This document shows, piece after piece, positions 1 to 11,453 of a stretch of 64,000 bases of DNA. Made by a program: the position numbers and the translations under genes. The stretch covers positions 1 to 64,000 of the forward strand of contig SSSZ01000084.1 in NCBI GenBank assembly GCA_009469675.1, given 5' to 3'. The stretch is from Azonexaceae bacterium (lineage in GTDB: Bacteria; Pseudomonadota; Gammaproteobacteria; Burkholderiales; Rhodocyclaceae). The stretch's first letter is position 1, and the number at the start of each line of letters is the position of its first letter. Under the pieces are notes generated by a model that did not search any database, was not told the origin of the DNA, and saw only the letters and a list, made by a program, of their open reading frames with translations.

Positions 1-520
1 CGCGCAGCGCGGTATCCCGCTGGTCTTCCTGCAGAACATCACCGGCTTCATGGTTGGCCGCAAGTACGAGAACGGCGGCATCGCCCGTGACGGCGCCAAG
101 ATGGTGACGGCGGTGGCCTGCGCCGCGGTGCCCAAGCTCACCGTGCTCATCGGCGGCTCGTTCGGCGCCGGCAACTACGGCATGTGCGGCCGCGCCTATT
201 CGCCCCGCTTCCTGTGGATGTGGCCCAACGCCCGCATTTCGGTGATGGGCGGCGAGCAGGCCGCCGGCGTGCTGGCCACGGTCAAGCGCGACGGCATCGA
301 AGCCGCCGGCAAGACCTGGAGCGCCGAGGACGAAGCCGCCTTCAAGGCCCCCATCCGCGAGCAATACGAAACCCAGGGCCACCCCTACTACGCTTCGGCG
401 CGGCTCTGGGACGACGGCATCATCGACCCGGCCGACACCCGCCGGGTGCTCGGTCTCGGCCTTTCGGCCGCCATGAACGCCCCCGCCGCCGACACCAAGT
501 TCGGCGTCTTCCGCATGTAA
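1..520 (+). CDS. liuB: Methylcrotonyl-CoA carboxylase carboxyltransferase (beta) subunit, 3' part
   Basis: The C-terminal part of a biotin-dependent carboxyltransferase; the 5' part lies outside the window and the reading frame is open from base 2. The visible protein has the crotonase-like carboxyltransferase core typical of methylcrotonyl-CoA carboxylase beta subunits: QNITGFMVG, a [16 protein letters not shown] oxyanion-hole glycine region and a [15 protein letters not shown] stretch. It would transfer CO2 from biotin on LiuD to 3-methylcrotonyl-CoA in leucine degradation. The liuC gene starts 12 bases downstream and liuD follows, so these are one operon. Geranyl-CoA carboxylase (AtuC) is the main alternative, but the neighbouring HMG-CoA lyase favours the leucine pathway. 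Confidence 0.93.
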   Translation, partial: AQRGIPLVFLQNITGFMVGRKYENGGIARDGAKMVTAVACAAVPKLTVLIGGSFGAGNYGMCGRAYSPRFLWMWPNARISVMGGEQAAGVLATVKRDGIEAAGKTWSAEDEAAFKAPIREQYETQGHPYYASARLWDDGIIDPADTRRVLGLGLSAAMNAPAADTKFGVFRM

Positions 521-532
521 GGACCAGCCTCC

Positions 533-1318
533 ATGTACCAGACCCTCGAAATCGCAACCCGCAACCAGGTCGCCACCCTCTGGATGAACCGCCCCGATGT
601 CCATAACGCCTTCGACGAGGCCCTCATCGCCGAGCTGACTGCCGCCTGCAAGGCGCTGGACCATGACCCGGCGGTGCGGGTCGTCGTCCTGGCCGGGCGG
701 GGCAAGAGCTTTTCCGCCGGCGCCGACCTCAACTGGATGAAACGGGCCGCCAACAACAGCGTCGACGAGAATATCAACGACGCCCGCGCCCTGGCCCGCA
801 TGCTGCGCACCCTGGCCGAGATGAAGAAACCCACCATCGCCCGCGTCCAGGGCGCCGCCCTGGGCGGCGGCACCGGCCTGACGGCGGCCTGCGACATCGC
901 CGTCGCCTCGACCAAGGCGGTGTTCGCCACCTCGGAAGTCAAGTTCGGCATCATCCCCTCGGCCATCAGCCCCTACGTCGTGCGCGCCATCGGCGCCCGC
1001 CAGGCCTACCGCTACTTCCAGTCGGCGGAGCGTATCGACGCCGCCCGCGCCCGGGAAATCGGGCTGGTGCACGAAGCCGTCGAACCCGACCAGCTCGATG
1101 CCAAGGTCGAGGAGATCGTCGCCGCCCTCATCCAGGGCGGGCCGCTGGCCCAGGCGGCGGCCAAGGATCTGATCCGCGCCGTGGACAACCAGCCGATCAA
1201 CGACAACATCGTCGAGGACACCGCCCACCGCATCGCCCATCTGCGGGCGACACCGGAAGCCAAGGACGGCATCTCGGCCTTCCTCGAAAAGCGGAATCCC
1301 TCGTGGATCAAGAACTGA
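533..1318 (+). CDS. liuC: Methylglutaconyl-CoA hydratase (enoyl-CoA hydratase family)
   Basis: A 261-aa crotonase-fold protein that would hydrate 3-methylglutaconyl-CoA to HMG-CoA, between the carboxylase and HMG-CoA lyase steps of leucine catabolism. The first oxyanion-hole segment (GKSFSAGADLNWMKR) and the second (QGAALGGGTGL) are both present, followed by the conserved AISPYV segment. Length is normal for the family. It lies between liuB (12 bases upstream) and liuD (81 bases downstream). The specific substrate is inferred from operon position; sequence alone gives only the enoyl-CoA hydratase family. Confidence 0.88.
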   Translation: MYQTLEIATRNQVATLWMNRPDVHNAFDEALIAELTAACKALDHDPAVRVVVLAGRGKSFSAGADLNWMKRAANNSVDENINDARALARMLRTLAEMKKPTIARVQGAALGGGTGLTAACDIAVASTKAVFATSEVKFGIIPSAISPYVVRAIGARQAYRYFQSAERIDAARAREIGLVHEAVEPDQLDAKVEEIVAALIQGGPLAQAAAKDLIRAVDNQPINDNIVEDTAHRIAHLRATPEAKDGISAFLEKRNPSWIKN

Positions 1319-1399
1319 ACCGCAGCGGCCGGGAGGAAAACCACGGGTTTCCTCGCCGTCTGCCCTGCGTCTCTGCACCTTTGCGGTGAAAGGGTTTAC

Positions 1400-3397
<1,998 letters not shown>

Positions 3398-3488
3398 GGG
3401 CACCTCATCCCCGATTGCGGGCGGCGCCGACCACTTGCCGCCGCCCCACCGACAACGAACGACCCCGCAACGGGGCAAGGAGACAAGC

Positions 3489-5177
3489 ATGAGCACAGCA
3501 AGTTACGTCCATGGCGCCAGCGACAAGGCGCTGATCGGCAGCACCATCGGCAGCTACTTCGACGCGGTCTGCGCCCGCTACGGCGAGCGCGAGGCCCTGG
3601 TGGTGCGCCACCAGAACGTCCGCATGACCTACGCCGCCTTCAAGGAGGCGGTGGACAACCTGGCCTGCGGCTTCCTCCGCCTGGGCCTCAAGCCCGGCGA
3701 CCGCATCGGCATCTGGTCCCAGAACAATCATGAGTGGGTGCTCACTCAGTTTGCCACCGCCAAGGCCGGGCTGGTGATGGTCAATATCAACCCGGCCTAC
3801 CGGCGGGCCGAACTGGAGTACGTGCTCAACAAGGTGGGCTGCCGCGCCCTCATCCTGGCGCCCAGTTTCAAGAGCAGCAACTACCTGGAAATGCTCCAGG
3901 ATCTGGCCCCCGAACTGGCGGTCAGCCAACCCGGGCAGTTGCGCAGCGTGCGCCTGCCGCAACTCGAATGGGTCGTCCGCCTGGGGGACGAAACCACTCC
4001 CGGCATGCTCAACTTCGGCACCCTCCTCGCCAACGCCAGCCGGGCCGAACTCAACACCCTGGCCGAAACCGGCGACACCCTGCAGTTCGACGACGCCATC
4101 AACATCCAGTTCACCTCGGGCACCACCGGCGCCCCCAAGGGCGCCACGCTGTCGCACCACAACATCCTCAACAACGGTTTCTTCATCGGCGAGGCCATGC
4201 GGCTGACGCCCGACGACCGGCTGTGCATCCCGGTGCCGCTCTACCACTGTTTCGGCATGGTGCTGGGCAACCTCGCCTGCCTGACCCACGGGTCCACCAT
4301 GGTTTTCCCGGCGGAGGGCTTCGACCCCCTGTCGACCCTCGAAACCGTCGCCGCCGAACGGTGCACCGCCCTGCACGGCGTGCCGACCATGTTCATTGCC
4401 GTCCTCGACCACCCGGATTTCGCCCAATACGACCTCTCCCGCCTGCGCACCGGCATCATGGCCGGCAGCCCCTGCCCCATCGAGGTGATGAAGCGGGTAC
4501 TCGACCAGATGCACATGGACCAGGTGACCATCGCCTACGGCATGACCGAAACCTCGCCGGTGTCCTTCCAGAGTTCGGTGGACGACCCCGTCGAGCGCCG
4601 CGTCGCCACCGTCGGCCGGGTCCAGCCCCACGTCGAGGTCAAGATCGTCGACACCGCCGGACGCATCGTCCCCCGCGGCGAACCGGGCGAACTCCTGACC
4701 CGCGGCTACTCGGTGATGCTCGGCTACTGGGGCGACGAGGCGCGCACCCGGGAAGCCATCGACGCCGCCGGCTGGATGCACACCGGCGACCTCGCCACCC
4801 TCGACGAAGCCGGCTACTGCAACATCGTCGGCCGCTTGAAGGACATGGTGATCCGCGGCGGCGAAAACATCTATCCGCGGGAGATCGAGGAATTCCTCTA
4901 CCGCCACCCCAAGGTCCAGGACGTGCAGGTGGTGGGCGTCCCCGACCACAAATACGGCGAGGAACTGTGCGCCTGGATCATCCTCAAGCCGGGCCAGAAG
5001 GCCGACGAGCAGGACATCCGCGATTTCTGCCAGGGCCAGATCGCCCACTACAAGGTGCCCCGCTACATCCGCTTCGTGGACAACTTCCCGATGACCATCA
5101 CGGGCAAAATCCAGAAATACATGATGCGCGACATCATGAAGAAGGAACTGCACCTGGAAGAAGAAAAACACGCCTGA
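3489..5177 (+). CDS. AMP-forming acyl-CoA synthetase
   Basis: A 562-aa member of the ANL (acyl-CoA synthetase) superfamily, expected to activate a carboxylic acid to its CoA thioester through an acyl-adenylate. All core motifs are visible: the phosphate loop [21 protein letters not shown], the HTGDL aspartate motif, the hinge [15 protein letters not shown] and the C-terminal catalytic-lysine motif TGKIQK. The ATG at 3489 is preferred over an in-frame one 54 bases earlier because an AAGGAGA ribosome site precedes it. It sits between liuD and HMG-CoA lyase, so the substrate may be a branched short- or medium-chain acid. That substrate is inference; the sequence does not fix chain length. Confidence 0.85.
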   Translation: MSTASYVHGASDKALIGSTIGSYFDAVCARYGEREALVVRHQNVRMTYAAFKEAVDNLACGFLRLGLKPGDRIGIWSQNNHEWVLTQFATAKAGLVMVNINPAYRRAELEYVLNKVGCRALILAPSFKSSNYLEMLQDLAPELAVSQPGQLRSVRLPQLEWVVRLGDETTPGMLNFGTLLANASRAELNTLAETGDTLQFDDAINIQFTSGTTGAPKGATLSHHNILNNGFFIGEAMRLTPDDRLCIPVPLYHCFGMVLGNLACLTHGSTMVFPAEGFDPLSTLETVAAERCTALHGVPTMFIAVLDHPDFAQYDLSRLRTGIMAGSPCPIEVMKRVLDQMHMDQVTIAYGMTETSPVSFQSSVDDPVERRVATVGRVQPHVEVKIVDTAGRIVPRGEPGELLTRGYSVMLGYWGDEARTREAIDAAGWMHTGDLATLDEAGYCNIVGRLKDMVIRGGENIYPREIEEFLYRHPKVQDVQVVGVPDHKYGEELCAWIILKPGQKADEQDIRDFCQGQIAHYKVPRYIRFVDNFPMTITGKIQKYMMRDIMKKELHLEEEKHA

Positions 5178-5207
5178 ACCGCTACAATCCCGGCTAGGAA
5201 ACCCGCC

Positions 5208-6113
5208 ATGTCCCTCCCGCAACGCGTCAAAATCGTCGAAGTTGGTCCCCGCGACGGCCTGCAGAACGAAAAACAGGTCGTCCCCACGGCGATCAAGATC
5301 GAACTCATCGAACGGCTGGCCGCCGCCGGTTTGCCGGCGGTCGAGGCGACCTCCTTCGTCTCTCCCAAGTGGGTGCCCCAGATGGGCGACAACAGCGCCG
5401 TCCTCGCCGGCCTGCGCCGCCGACCGGGGGTGGCCTACCCGGTGCTCACCCCCAACCTCAAGGGTTTCGACGCCGCCGTCGAGGCCGGCGCCACCGAGGT
5501 GGCGATCTTCGGCGCCGCCTCCGAAGCCTTTTCCCAGAAGAACATCAACTGCTCCATCGCCGAAAGCCTGAAGCGCTTCGAACCGGTGGTCTCGGCCGCC
5601 ACGGCCCTCGACATCAAGGTGCGCGGCTACGTCTCCTGCGTCGTCGGCTGCCCCTACGAAGGCGCCGTCGCGCCGGGCAAGGTCGCCGAGGTGGCGCGCA
5701 TCCTGGCCGACATGGGCTGCTACGAAATCTCCCTGGGCGACACCATCGGCGTCGGCAATCCGGCCAGCGTCTCCCGCATGCTCGAAGCCTGCGCCGGCGT
5801 CGTGCCCGTCGCCCGCCTGGCCGGGCACTTCCACGACACCTACGGCATGGCCGTCGCCAATATCTACGCCGCGCTGCAATTCGGCGTCGCCGTCTTCGAC
5901 AGTTCCGTCGCCGGCCTGGGCGGCTGCCCCTACGCCAAGGGCGCTTCGGGCAACGTGGCGAGCGAGGACGTGGTGTACCTGCTGCAGGGCCTGGGCATCG
6001 AAACCGGCATCGACCTCGCCGCCCTGGCCGGCATCGGCGACTGGATCTCCAGCGCCATCGGCCGCCCCAACGGCGCCAAGGCCGGCCGCGCCCTGTGCGC
6101 CCGGGATAGCTGA
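5208..6113 (+). CDS. mvaB: Hydroxymethylglutaryl-CoA lyase
   Basis: A 301-aa TIM-barrel lyase of the HMGL-like family that splits HMG-CoA into acetoacetate and acetyl-CoA, the last step of leucine degradation. The N-terminus has [12 protein letters not shown] with the metal-binding aspartate, followed by [14 protein letters not shown]. The family signature loop [14 protein letters not shown] carries the catalytic cysteine. This gene is called liuE in pseudomonads. It is last of the recognisable liu genes here; the next gene starts directly after its stop codon. Confidence 0.94.
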   Translation: MSLPQRVKIVEVGPRDGLQNEKQVVPTAIKIELIERLAAAGLPAVEATSFVSPKWVPQMGDNSAVLAGLRRRPGVAYPVLTPNLKGFDAAVEAGATEVAIFGAASEAFSQKNINCSIAESLKRFEPVVSAATALDIKVRGYVSCVVGCPYEGAVAPGKVAEVARILADMGCYEISLGDTIGVGNPASVSRMLEACAGVVPVARLAGHFHDTYGMAVANIYAALQFGVAVFDSSVAGLGGCPYAKGASGNVASEDVVYLLQGLGIETGIDLAALAGIGDWISSAIGRPNGAKAGRALCARDS

Positions 6114-7100
6114 TTGGGCCTGCTGTCGGCGGTTTCCGGACTGCTCCGACCCGCGCCGCCGGCCGATCCGGCAGTACGGGCGGCGCTGCAGCGGGTCGAC
6201 GCTCTGGTGGACCCGCTGCTCAAGACGACTCCCGGTTTCGACCGCCATCTGGCCGCACCGGTGCACCACGCCCTGGGCTACTGCGAGGGACTGGTCGCCG
6301 GCCTCCCCGGCCCCCTCGCCGTGGACCGCCGCGCCTTCGCCGCCGACCCGCTGATCCACGCCCTCTTCCCCACCCCCGACGACATTCCCTTGATGCTGGG
6401 CCGCAGCCAGGCCGTGCGCGACTACCTGGCCAGCGCCGAAAGCTGGGAAGCCGACCATTTCTACGCCCTCCTCGCCGCCCGCCGGGAGGAAAAGCGCCAG
6501 TTCGGCCTGGCCCTCCAGGGCGACGTGGTGCACGACGGCGTTCCCCAGACCATCCTCTATTTTTCCGACCATACCCTGGTCGAACCCCGGCCCGCGCTTG
6601 CCGCCACCCTGGCCGGCCTGCGCCGGAGCGCCTTTGACAGCCTGCTCCAGAGCTTCAAGTGCCACGTCGAAGCCCTGCGCCTCGAACGCGAGGCGGTGCG
6701 CGGCGACACCTCGGTCGAGCGGGCCCACCTGACCGTACTGCGGGGCCGCACCCCCGGCCCGGAATACGCCATCCACACCCGCCGCCTGGCCGAACTCGAC
6801 GCCCACCTGCGGGCCGTGGCCGAATCGCTCCAGCCCGAACACCTGGCCCGGGCCCTGGCGGCCTTTCTCCTCAGCCCCGAGATGTCGCTGCGCCTCGAAC
6901 CGGTTTCGGTCCGGGTCGACCGCCTGGGCGTCGTCGTCGCCGCCGATCAGGCCGGCGCCGGCGAAACGCTGCATTTTCCGGAACTCACCGGCCGCGACCG
7001 GCGTCTCTATCTGGTGATGCTGTGCCGCATCGACCGGGCCGAAGCCCAGGCCGCGGTGGATGCGGTGATGGATCGCCAACGCCGTTTTTTGCTCATCTGA
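6114..7100 (+). CDS. Uncharacterised 328-aa protein downstream of HMG-CoA lyase
   Basis: Not recognised. The frame begins with a TTG immediately after the stop codon of the lyase gene and runs for 328 residues without a signal peptide or convincing membrane segment. It is rich in Ala, Leu and Arg, with an acidic and aromatic middle (SAESWEADHFYALL) and a segment of alternating charges near residues 170-200. Position and zero spacing suggest translational coupling with the liu operon. A start further downstream cannot be excluded since TTG is a weak start. Codon use matches the neighbours, so it looks like a genuine, resident gene. Confidence 0.6.
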   Translation: MGLLSAVSGLLRPAPPADPAVRAALQRVDALVDPLLKTTPGFDRHLAAPVHHALGYCEGLVAGLPGPLAVDRRAFAADPLIHALFPTPDDIPLMLGRSQAVRDYLASAESWEADHFYALLAARREEKRQFGLALQGDVVHDGVPQTILYFSDHTLVEPRPALAATLAGLRRSAFDSLLQSFKCHVEALRLEREAVRGDTSVERAHLTVLRGRTPGPEYAIHTRRLAELDAHLRAVAESLQPEHLARALAAFLLSPEMSLRLEPVSVRVDRLGVVVAADQAGAGETLHFPELTGRDRRLYLVMLCRIDRAEAQAAVDAVMDRQRRFLLI

Positions 7101-7108
7101 CCCCGACC

Positions 7109-7312
7109 ATGCTTGCCTCGCCCTGCATCAACGTCTGCCAAATGGACGACCGCTCCGGCCTCTGCCTCGGCTGCCTGCGCACCCTGGACGAAATCGCCTC
7201 CTGGTCCCAGGCCGACGACGGGCGGCGGCTGGCCATCCTCGCCGCCGTGGCCCGGCGGCGCGCCGACCGCGCCCAGGGGGCGGCCGAACCCCCGGGCAAG
7301 CCCACGCCATGA
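7109..7312 (+). CDS. DUF1289 small cysteine protein
   Basis: A 67-aa protein with the DUF1289 pattern: SPCINVCQMD at the N-terminus, then LCLGCLRTLDEIASW. Four cysteines arranged as CxxxC and CxxC could bind a metal. Its function is not established. The stop codon overlaps the ATG of the next gene (ATGA), so the two are probably translated together. A tryptophan-ended helix after the second cysteine pair is typical of the family. Confidence 0.85.
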   Translation: MLASPCINVCQMDDRSGLCLGCLRTLDEIASWSQADDGRRLAILAAVARRRADRAQGAAEPPGKPTP

Positions 7313-7488
7313 ACGAAGAACCCGTCTACGTCTGCATCGGCATCTGCCAGCCCGACCCCGATTCCGGTTACTGCATGGGCTGTGGCCGGCCGCCGCTGGA
7401 TTCCCCCGAAATCGTCGCGGTGCGGGAGGATTTCCGCCGCGACCCCGCCCCCCGCACCCCGAGCGGCGACCCGGACAGCCCGGCATGA
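7309..7488 (+). CDS. Second small DUF1289-like cysteine protein
   Basis: A 59-aa protein starting at an ATG that overlaps the stop of the preceding DUF1289 gene and ending in an ATGA overlap with the next gene. It repeats the same layout, CIGIC followed by GYCMGCGRP, but without the usual C-terminal tryptophan helix; the tail is short and proline-rich. It reads as a diverged or truncated tandem copy of the DUF1289 gene before it. Function unknown. Confidence 0.72.
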   Translation: MNEEPVYVCIGICQPDPDSGYCMGCGRPPLDSPEIVAVREDFRRDPAPRTPSGDPDSPA

Positions 7489-8393
7489 CGCTTCCCGCCT
7501 CGATGCAGGTGCTGGAGCGGGGCTGGCTTTCCGCCAACAACGTCCTTTTTTTCGACGGCGACGACGCCACCCTGGTCGATAGCGGCTACGTCACCCACGC
7601 CGCCCAGACCGTCGCCCTGGTGGGCCGCGCCCTCGGCGGGCGGCGCCTGACGCGCCTGCTCAACACCCATTCCCACTCCGACCACATCGGCGGCAACGCA
7701 GCGCTGCAGGCCAGCTTCGGCTGCCGCATCATGGTTCCGGCCGGCCTCGCGGCGGCCGTCGCCGACTGGGACGAAGACGCCCTGCTGCTCTCGCCGCTGG
7801 GCCAGCAGGCAGCGCGCTTCCAGCACGACGAGCTGATCGGCGCCGGCAATCAACTCGAAATGGGCGGCCTGGTCTGGCAGGCCATTGCCGTCCCCGGCCA
7901 CGACATGGAAGCCCTGGCCTACTACAACCCGGAAAAACGCCTGCTCATTTCCGGCGACGCCCTCTGGGAGAACGGTTTTGGCGTGGTTTTTCCCGAGCTG
8001 CTCGGCCAGGCCGACGGCCTGGCGGCGACCCGCGCCACCCTGGAAACCCTGGCCGCCCTGCCCATCGACCTGGTCATCCCCGGCCACGGCAGCCCCTTCG
8101 CCGACGTGAACGGCGCCCTCGACCGGGCCTTCGGCAAGCTCGCCCGCTTCGAGGGCAACCTCGACCACCTGGCCTGGCATGCCATCAAGGTCATGGTTTC
8201 CTTCGCCATCATGGAACGCCGCTCCCTGCCCCGCCACGAGGTGGCCCCCTTCCTCGCCGGCCTGGCTTTCCCCAATTTCGTCAACGCCCGCTACCTGGGG
8301 TTTTCCGCCGACGACCTGGCGGCCCGGGTGGTGCGCGACCTGCTCGCCGTCGGCGCCCTGCGCCGGGTGGACGGCAACCTCCTGCCGGGCTGA
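7485..8393 (+). CDS. Metallo-beta-lactamase-fold hydrolase
   Basis: A 302-aa protein with the metallo-beta-lactamase fold: the zinc motif HSHSDHIG near residue 64, a VPGHDMEA histidine, the ISGDALW aspartate and the IPGHGSPF histidine. These residues form a two-metal centre that typically hydrolyses thioesters, lactones or phosphoesters. A helical C-terminal region (about residues 220-302) continues after the core. The start at 7485 overlaps the stop of the upstream small gene. The glyoxalase II-like subgroup fits, but the substrate cannot be read from the sequence. Confidence 0.85.
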   Translation: MTLPASMQVLERGWLSANNVLFFDGDDATLVDSGYVTHAAQTVALVGRALGGRRLTRLLNTHSHSDHIGGNAALQASFGCRIMVPAGLAAAVADWDEDALLLSPLGQQAARFQHDELIGAGNQLEMGGLVWQAIAVPGHDMEALAYYNPEKRLLISGDALWENGFGVVFPELLGQADGLAATRATLETLAALPIDLVIPGHGSPFADVNGALDRAFGKLARFEGNLDHLAWHAIKVMVSFAIMERRSLPRHEVAPFLAGLAFPNFVNARYLGFSADDLAARVVRDLLAVGALRRVDGNLLPG

Positions 8394-8400
8394 AGGCCGG

Positions 8401-9357
8401 TCAGGCCGGCCGGGGGGCGACGGCGGTCTGGTTGCGCCCCTGCTGCTTGGCCTTCTTCAGCGCCGCCTCGGCCGCCGCCCGCAGGGTTTCGAAGCTTTGC
8501 CCGGGCTGCCATTCGGCGACGCCGCCGGAAACCGTCATCGACAGGTTGAGGCCGTCCGGCAGGCGCAGCGCCGCGGCGGCGATGGCGCCCCGCAGGCGTT
8601 CGGCGGTGAGGCGCGCCCGGGCGCCCTCGGTGGCGGGCATGAGGACGGCGATCTCGTCGCCGCCGTAGCGGGCGCAGAGATCGTTGAGCCGCAGGTTGCG
8701 GGCCACCGCCCGGCCGACGTGGCGCAGGCTTTCGTCGCCCGCGGCCTGGCCGTAGAAGTCGTTGAGCCGGGCGAAATAATCGACGTCGAGGATGAGGAGC
8801 GACAAATGCTGCCCGATGCGTTCGGAAAGTTCGAGCTGGCGGGGAAAGACGTCGTCGGCCCAAGCGCGGGTCCGCAGCCCGGTGACGGCGTCGGTTTCGA
8901 CCGAGCGGATCTGGTCGCGGCGCAGTTCCAGGCTGGAGAGAATGACCGCGTTGTTCTCCCGGATGCGCTGGCTGAGGATGCGCAGGAGGTTGAAGGCGGC
9001 GGCCTGGTGCTCGGCCAGGACACGCCAGATCACCGCCTGGGGAATGGCCAGGAGACGGCACTCGCCGGCCGTCAGGACGTAGGCCGAAGGTGGCTGCTCG
9101 TCGATGATCGACAGTTCGCCGACGCAGTCGCCGGCCCCCAGGCGGACCAGGGGGTTGGCCGGATCGGGTTCAAGGCAGACTAGGACTTCCCCCGCCAGGA
9201 CGATGAAGATTTCGCTGTTGCCGCGGGCCGGATCGAGGAGCAGCGTGCCCCCCGGCAACGTGAGCTGGCTGCTGCCCGCCAGGGCGGCCTGCAGTTGGCC
9301 CGGGGCGACGCCCTGGAAAAGCCGGGCTTGCCCCAGGGCGGGGTCGAAATTATCCAT
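8401..9357 (-). CDS. Cyclic-nucleotide-binding-like / GGDEF diguanylate cyclase
   Basis: A 318-aa cytoplasmic protein with an N-terminal cNMP-binding (CAP_ED-like) domain, about residues 10-125, and a C-terminal GGDEF domain, about 150-315. The active loop reads GGDEI instead of GGDEF, and an inhibitory-site RxxD (RLND) lies five residues before it. The first two glycines and the D/E pair are kept, so c-di-GMP synthesis remains plausible. The ATG at 9357 is chosen because AAGGAAGA precedes it. It lies 13 bases after the M20 amidohydrolase gene on the same strand. Confidence 0.85.
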   Translation of the reverse strand: MDNFDPALGQARLFQGVAPGQLQAALAGSSQLTLPGGTLLLDPARGNSEIFIVLAGEVLVCLEPDPANPLVRLGAGDCVGELSIIDEQPPSAYVLTAGECRLLAIPQAVIWRVLAEHQAAAFNLLRILSQRIRENNAVILSSLELRRDQIRSVETDAVTGLRTRAWADDVFPRQLELSERIGQHLSLLILDVDYFARLNDFYGQAAGDESLRHVGRAVARNLRLNDLCARYGGDEIAVLMPATEGARARLTAERLRGAIAAAALRLPDGLNLSMTVSGGVAEWQPGQSFETLRAAAEAALKKAKQQGRNQTAVAPRPA

Positions 9358-9370
9358 GTTTCTTCCTTGT

Positions 9371-10534
9371 TCAGGCCTTGGGCAGGGCCCGGGCGACCAG
9401 GCGGACCCAGTAGGCGACGCCCAGGGGCAGAAGGTCGTCGTTGAAATCGTAGTGGGGGTTGTGCAGGGTGCAGCCGCCGCTGCCCGGGCCGTTGCCCAGC
9501 CAGACGTAGCAGCCGGGCTTGGCCTGCAGCATGTAGGCGAAATCCTCGGCGCCCATGGAGGGCATTTCGTCGGTGCGGACCCGGGGGCCGCCCAGGACTT
9601 CGGCGGCGACACCGCGGCAGAACTCGGTTTCGGCGGCGCTATTGACGGTGGGCGGGTAGCGGTGGTCGAAGCGCACCCCGATCTGGGCGCCATGGGCGGC
9701 GGCGATGCCGCTGCACAGCCGCTCGACGGCCTGCTCGACCCCGGCCTGGACCTCGGGCTTGAAGGCCCGGATGGTGCCCCGCAGGACGACCTCCTCGGGG
9801 ATGACGTTCCAGGCCTCGCCGGCATGGACCTGAGTGACGCTGACCACGGCCGCATCGCAGGGGTGGAGGTTGCGGCTGACCACGGTCTGCAGGGCGAGGA
9901 CCAGCTGGCTGGCGGCGACGATGGCGTCCACCCCCTGGTGGGGCATGGCGGCATGGCAGCCGTGGCCGCGCACGCTGATCTCGAAGGCGCAGGTGCCGGC
10001 CATCACCGGCCCGGGCATGACCGCCATTTCGCCGACCGGAATGCCCGGCCAGTTGTGCAGGCCATAGACGGCCTCGACGGGAAAGCGCTCGAAAAGGCCG
10101 TCCTCGATCATCACCGCAGCGCCCCCTTCGGCTTCCTCGGCGGGCTGGAAGATGAAGACCGCGACCCCGTCGAAATCCGGGTGTGCAGCCAGATGGCGGG
10201 CCGCCCCCAGGAGCATGGCGGTATGGCCGTCGTGGCCGCAGGCGTGCATCTTGCCCGGGTGCCGCGAATGGTGGGGAAACTGGTTGAGTTCGGCGAGCGG
10301 CAGGGCGTCCATGTCGGCCCGCAGGCCGATCATGCGCGGCGAGGTACCGGCCCGCAGGACGCCGACCACGCCGGTGCGGGCCAGGCCGCGATGGACTTCG
10401 AGGCCGTAGCGGGTGAGTTCGGCGGCCACCAGGTCGGCCGTGCGCTCCTCGGCGAACGCCAGTTCGGGGTGGGCGTGGATGTCGCGGCGCAGTGCCGTCA
10501 GTTCCGCGATGAAAGGCAGATCGATCGGTTGCAT
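9371..10534 (-). CDS. M20 family amidohydrolase (hippurate hydrolase-like)
   Basis: A 387-aa metallopeptidase-fold amidohydrolase of the M20D type. Visible features include RRDIHAHPELAF at the N-terminus, LRADMDALPL, MHACGHDGHTAM (metal-binding Cys/His/Asp), FQPAEEAEGG and the C-terminal MGAEDFAYML glutamate/aspartate region. The family removes acyl groups from amino acids (hippurate, N-acetyl or indole-acetyl amino acids); the true substrate is unknown. It is the first gene of a two-gene minus-strand unit with the GGDEF gene, divergent from rapZ. Confidence 0.9.
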   Translation of the reverse strand: MQPIDLPFIAELTALRRDIHAHPELAFAEERTADLVAAELTRYGLEVHRGLARTGVVGVLRAGTSPRMIGLRADMDALPLAELNQFPHHSRHPGKMHACGHDGHTAMLLGAARHLAAHPDFDGVAVFIFQPAEEAEGGAAVMIEDGLFERFPVEAVYGLHNWPGIPVGEMAVMPGPVMAGTCAFEISVRGHGCHAAMPHQGVDAIVAASQLVLALQTVVSRNLHPCDAAVVSVTQVHAGEAWNVIPEEVVLRGTIRAFKPEVQAGVEQAVERLCSGIAAAHGAQIGVRFDHRYPPTVNSAAETEFCRGVAAEVLGGPRVRTDEMPSMGAEDFAYMLQAKPGCYVWLGNGPGSGGCTLHNPHYDFNDDLLPLGVAYWVRLVARALPKA

Positions 10535-10567
10535 CTTTTTTCTCCTCGCCCGGTATTATGCCGCGCC

Positions 10568-10596
10568 TTGATCGTATACGCCGGGTTCATTATGCT
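10568..10596 (+). promoter_or_regulatory. Candidate sigma-70 promoter of rapZ
   Basis: TTGATC at 10568-10573 and TATGCT at 10591-10596 are separated by 17 bases. The rapZ ATG is only 8 bases past the -10 box, which would place the transcription start almost on the start codon. No Shine-Dalgarno sequence lies between, so a leaderless or very short-leader mRNA is suggested. Confidence 0.4.
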
Positions 10597-10604
10597 CCCG
10601 AACC

Positions 10605-11453
10605 ATGGACCTCATCCTCATCAGCGGCCTCTCCGGTTCGGGCAAGTCCGTCGCCCTCCACCTCCTGGAAGACGCCGACTACTATTGCGTCGACAATCTG
10701 CCGGTGGTGATGCTGACGATTCTCGTGCGCATGCTCAAGGAGGAAGGCATCCGCAAGGTGGCGATCGGCGTCGACGCCCGCTCCGGCGACGGCATCGCCC
10801 GCCTCGAGGACAAGCTCAAGGCCCTGGCCGACGAATGCGACCGCTTCGCCTTCCTCTTTCTCTACGCCAAGGAAGAAACGCTCCTGAAGCGCTATTCCGA
10901 GACCCGCCGCCGCCACCCCCTGGCCTCCGACGGCCGTACCCTGGAGGAGGCCATCCGCCTCGAACGCCTACTCCTCGACCCGGTGGCGACCCTGGGCCAC
11001 CGCATCGATACCAGCGACCTCAAGGCCAACGCCCTGCGCGAATGGGTGCGCCAGTTCATCGACGCCGAGCCGGGGCGCGGCCTCATCCTGCTTTTCGAAT
11101 CCTTCGGCTTCAAGCACGGGGTGCCCCTCGACGCCGACCTGGTCTTCGACGTGCGCTGCCTGCCCAACCCCTATTACGACGTGGCGCTGCGCCCCCAGAC
11201 CGGACTCGACGAGCCGGTCGTCGAATTTCTCGAAAGCCAGTACGAAGTCCGCGCCATGCGCGAGGACATCCGGCGCTTCGTCGCCACCTGGTTGCCCGCC
11301 TACATCCGCGACAACCGCAATTATCTGACGGTGGCCATCGGCTGTACCGGCGGGCAGCACCGCTCGGTGCACATCGCCGATTGGCTGGGCCGGGAATTCA
11401 AGGATCGCGCCCGCGTCCTCATCCGCCACCGCGCCCTCGCCGGTGGCAGCTGA
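10605..11453 (+). CDS. rapZ: RNase adapter protein / nucleotide-binding protein RapZ
   Basis: A 282-aa RapZ (YvcJ/YhbJ) family protein. The Walker A loop GLSGSGKS is at residues 8-15, followed by DNLPVVML. The C-terminal domain carries the conserved DVRCLPNPYY and the CTGGQHRSVHIA loop. In enterobacteria RapZ binds the small RNA GlmZ and controls glucosamine-6-phosphate synthase; whether it has this role here is unknown. It overlaps the next gene by 11 bases. Confidence 0.95.
   Translation: MDLILISGLSGSGKSVALHLLEDADYYCVDNLPVVMLTILVRMLKEEGIRKVAIGVDARSGDGIARLEDKLKALADECDRFAFLFLYAKEETLLKRYSETRRRHPLASDGRTLEEAIRLERLLLDPVATLGHRIDTSDLKANALREWVRQFIDAEPGRGLILLFESFGFKHGVPLDADLVFDVRCLPNPYYDVALRPQTGLDEPVVEFLESQYEVRAMREDIRRFVATWLPAYIRDNRNYLTVAIGCTGGQHRSVHIADWLGREFKDRARVLIRHRALAGGS

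Noticed and set aside
3405..7079. A very long minus-strand open frame (about 1,200 residues) across the liu genes
   Set aside because: It is antisense to well-supported genes on the plus strand and has the Gly/Ala/His-rich composition of a shadow frame in GC-rich DNA.
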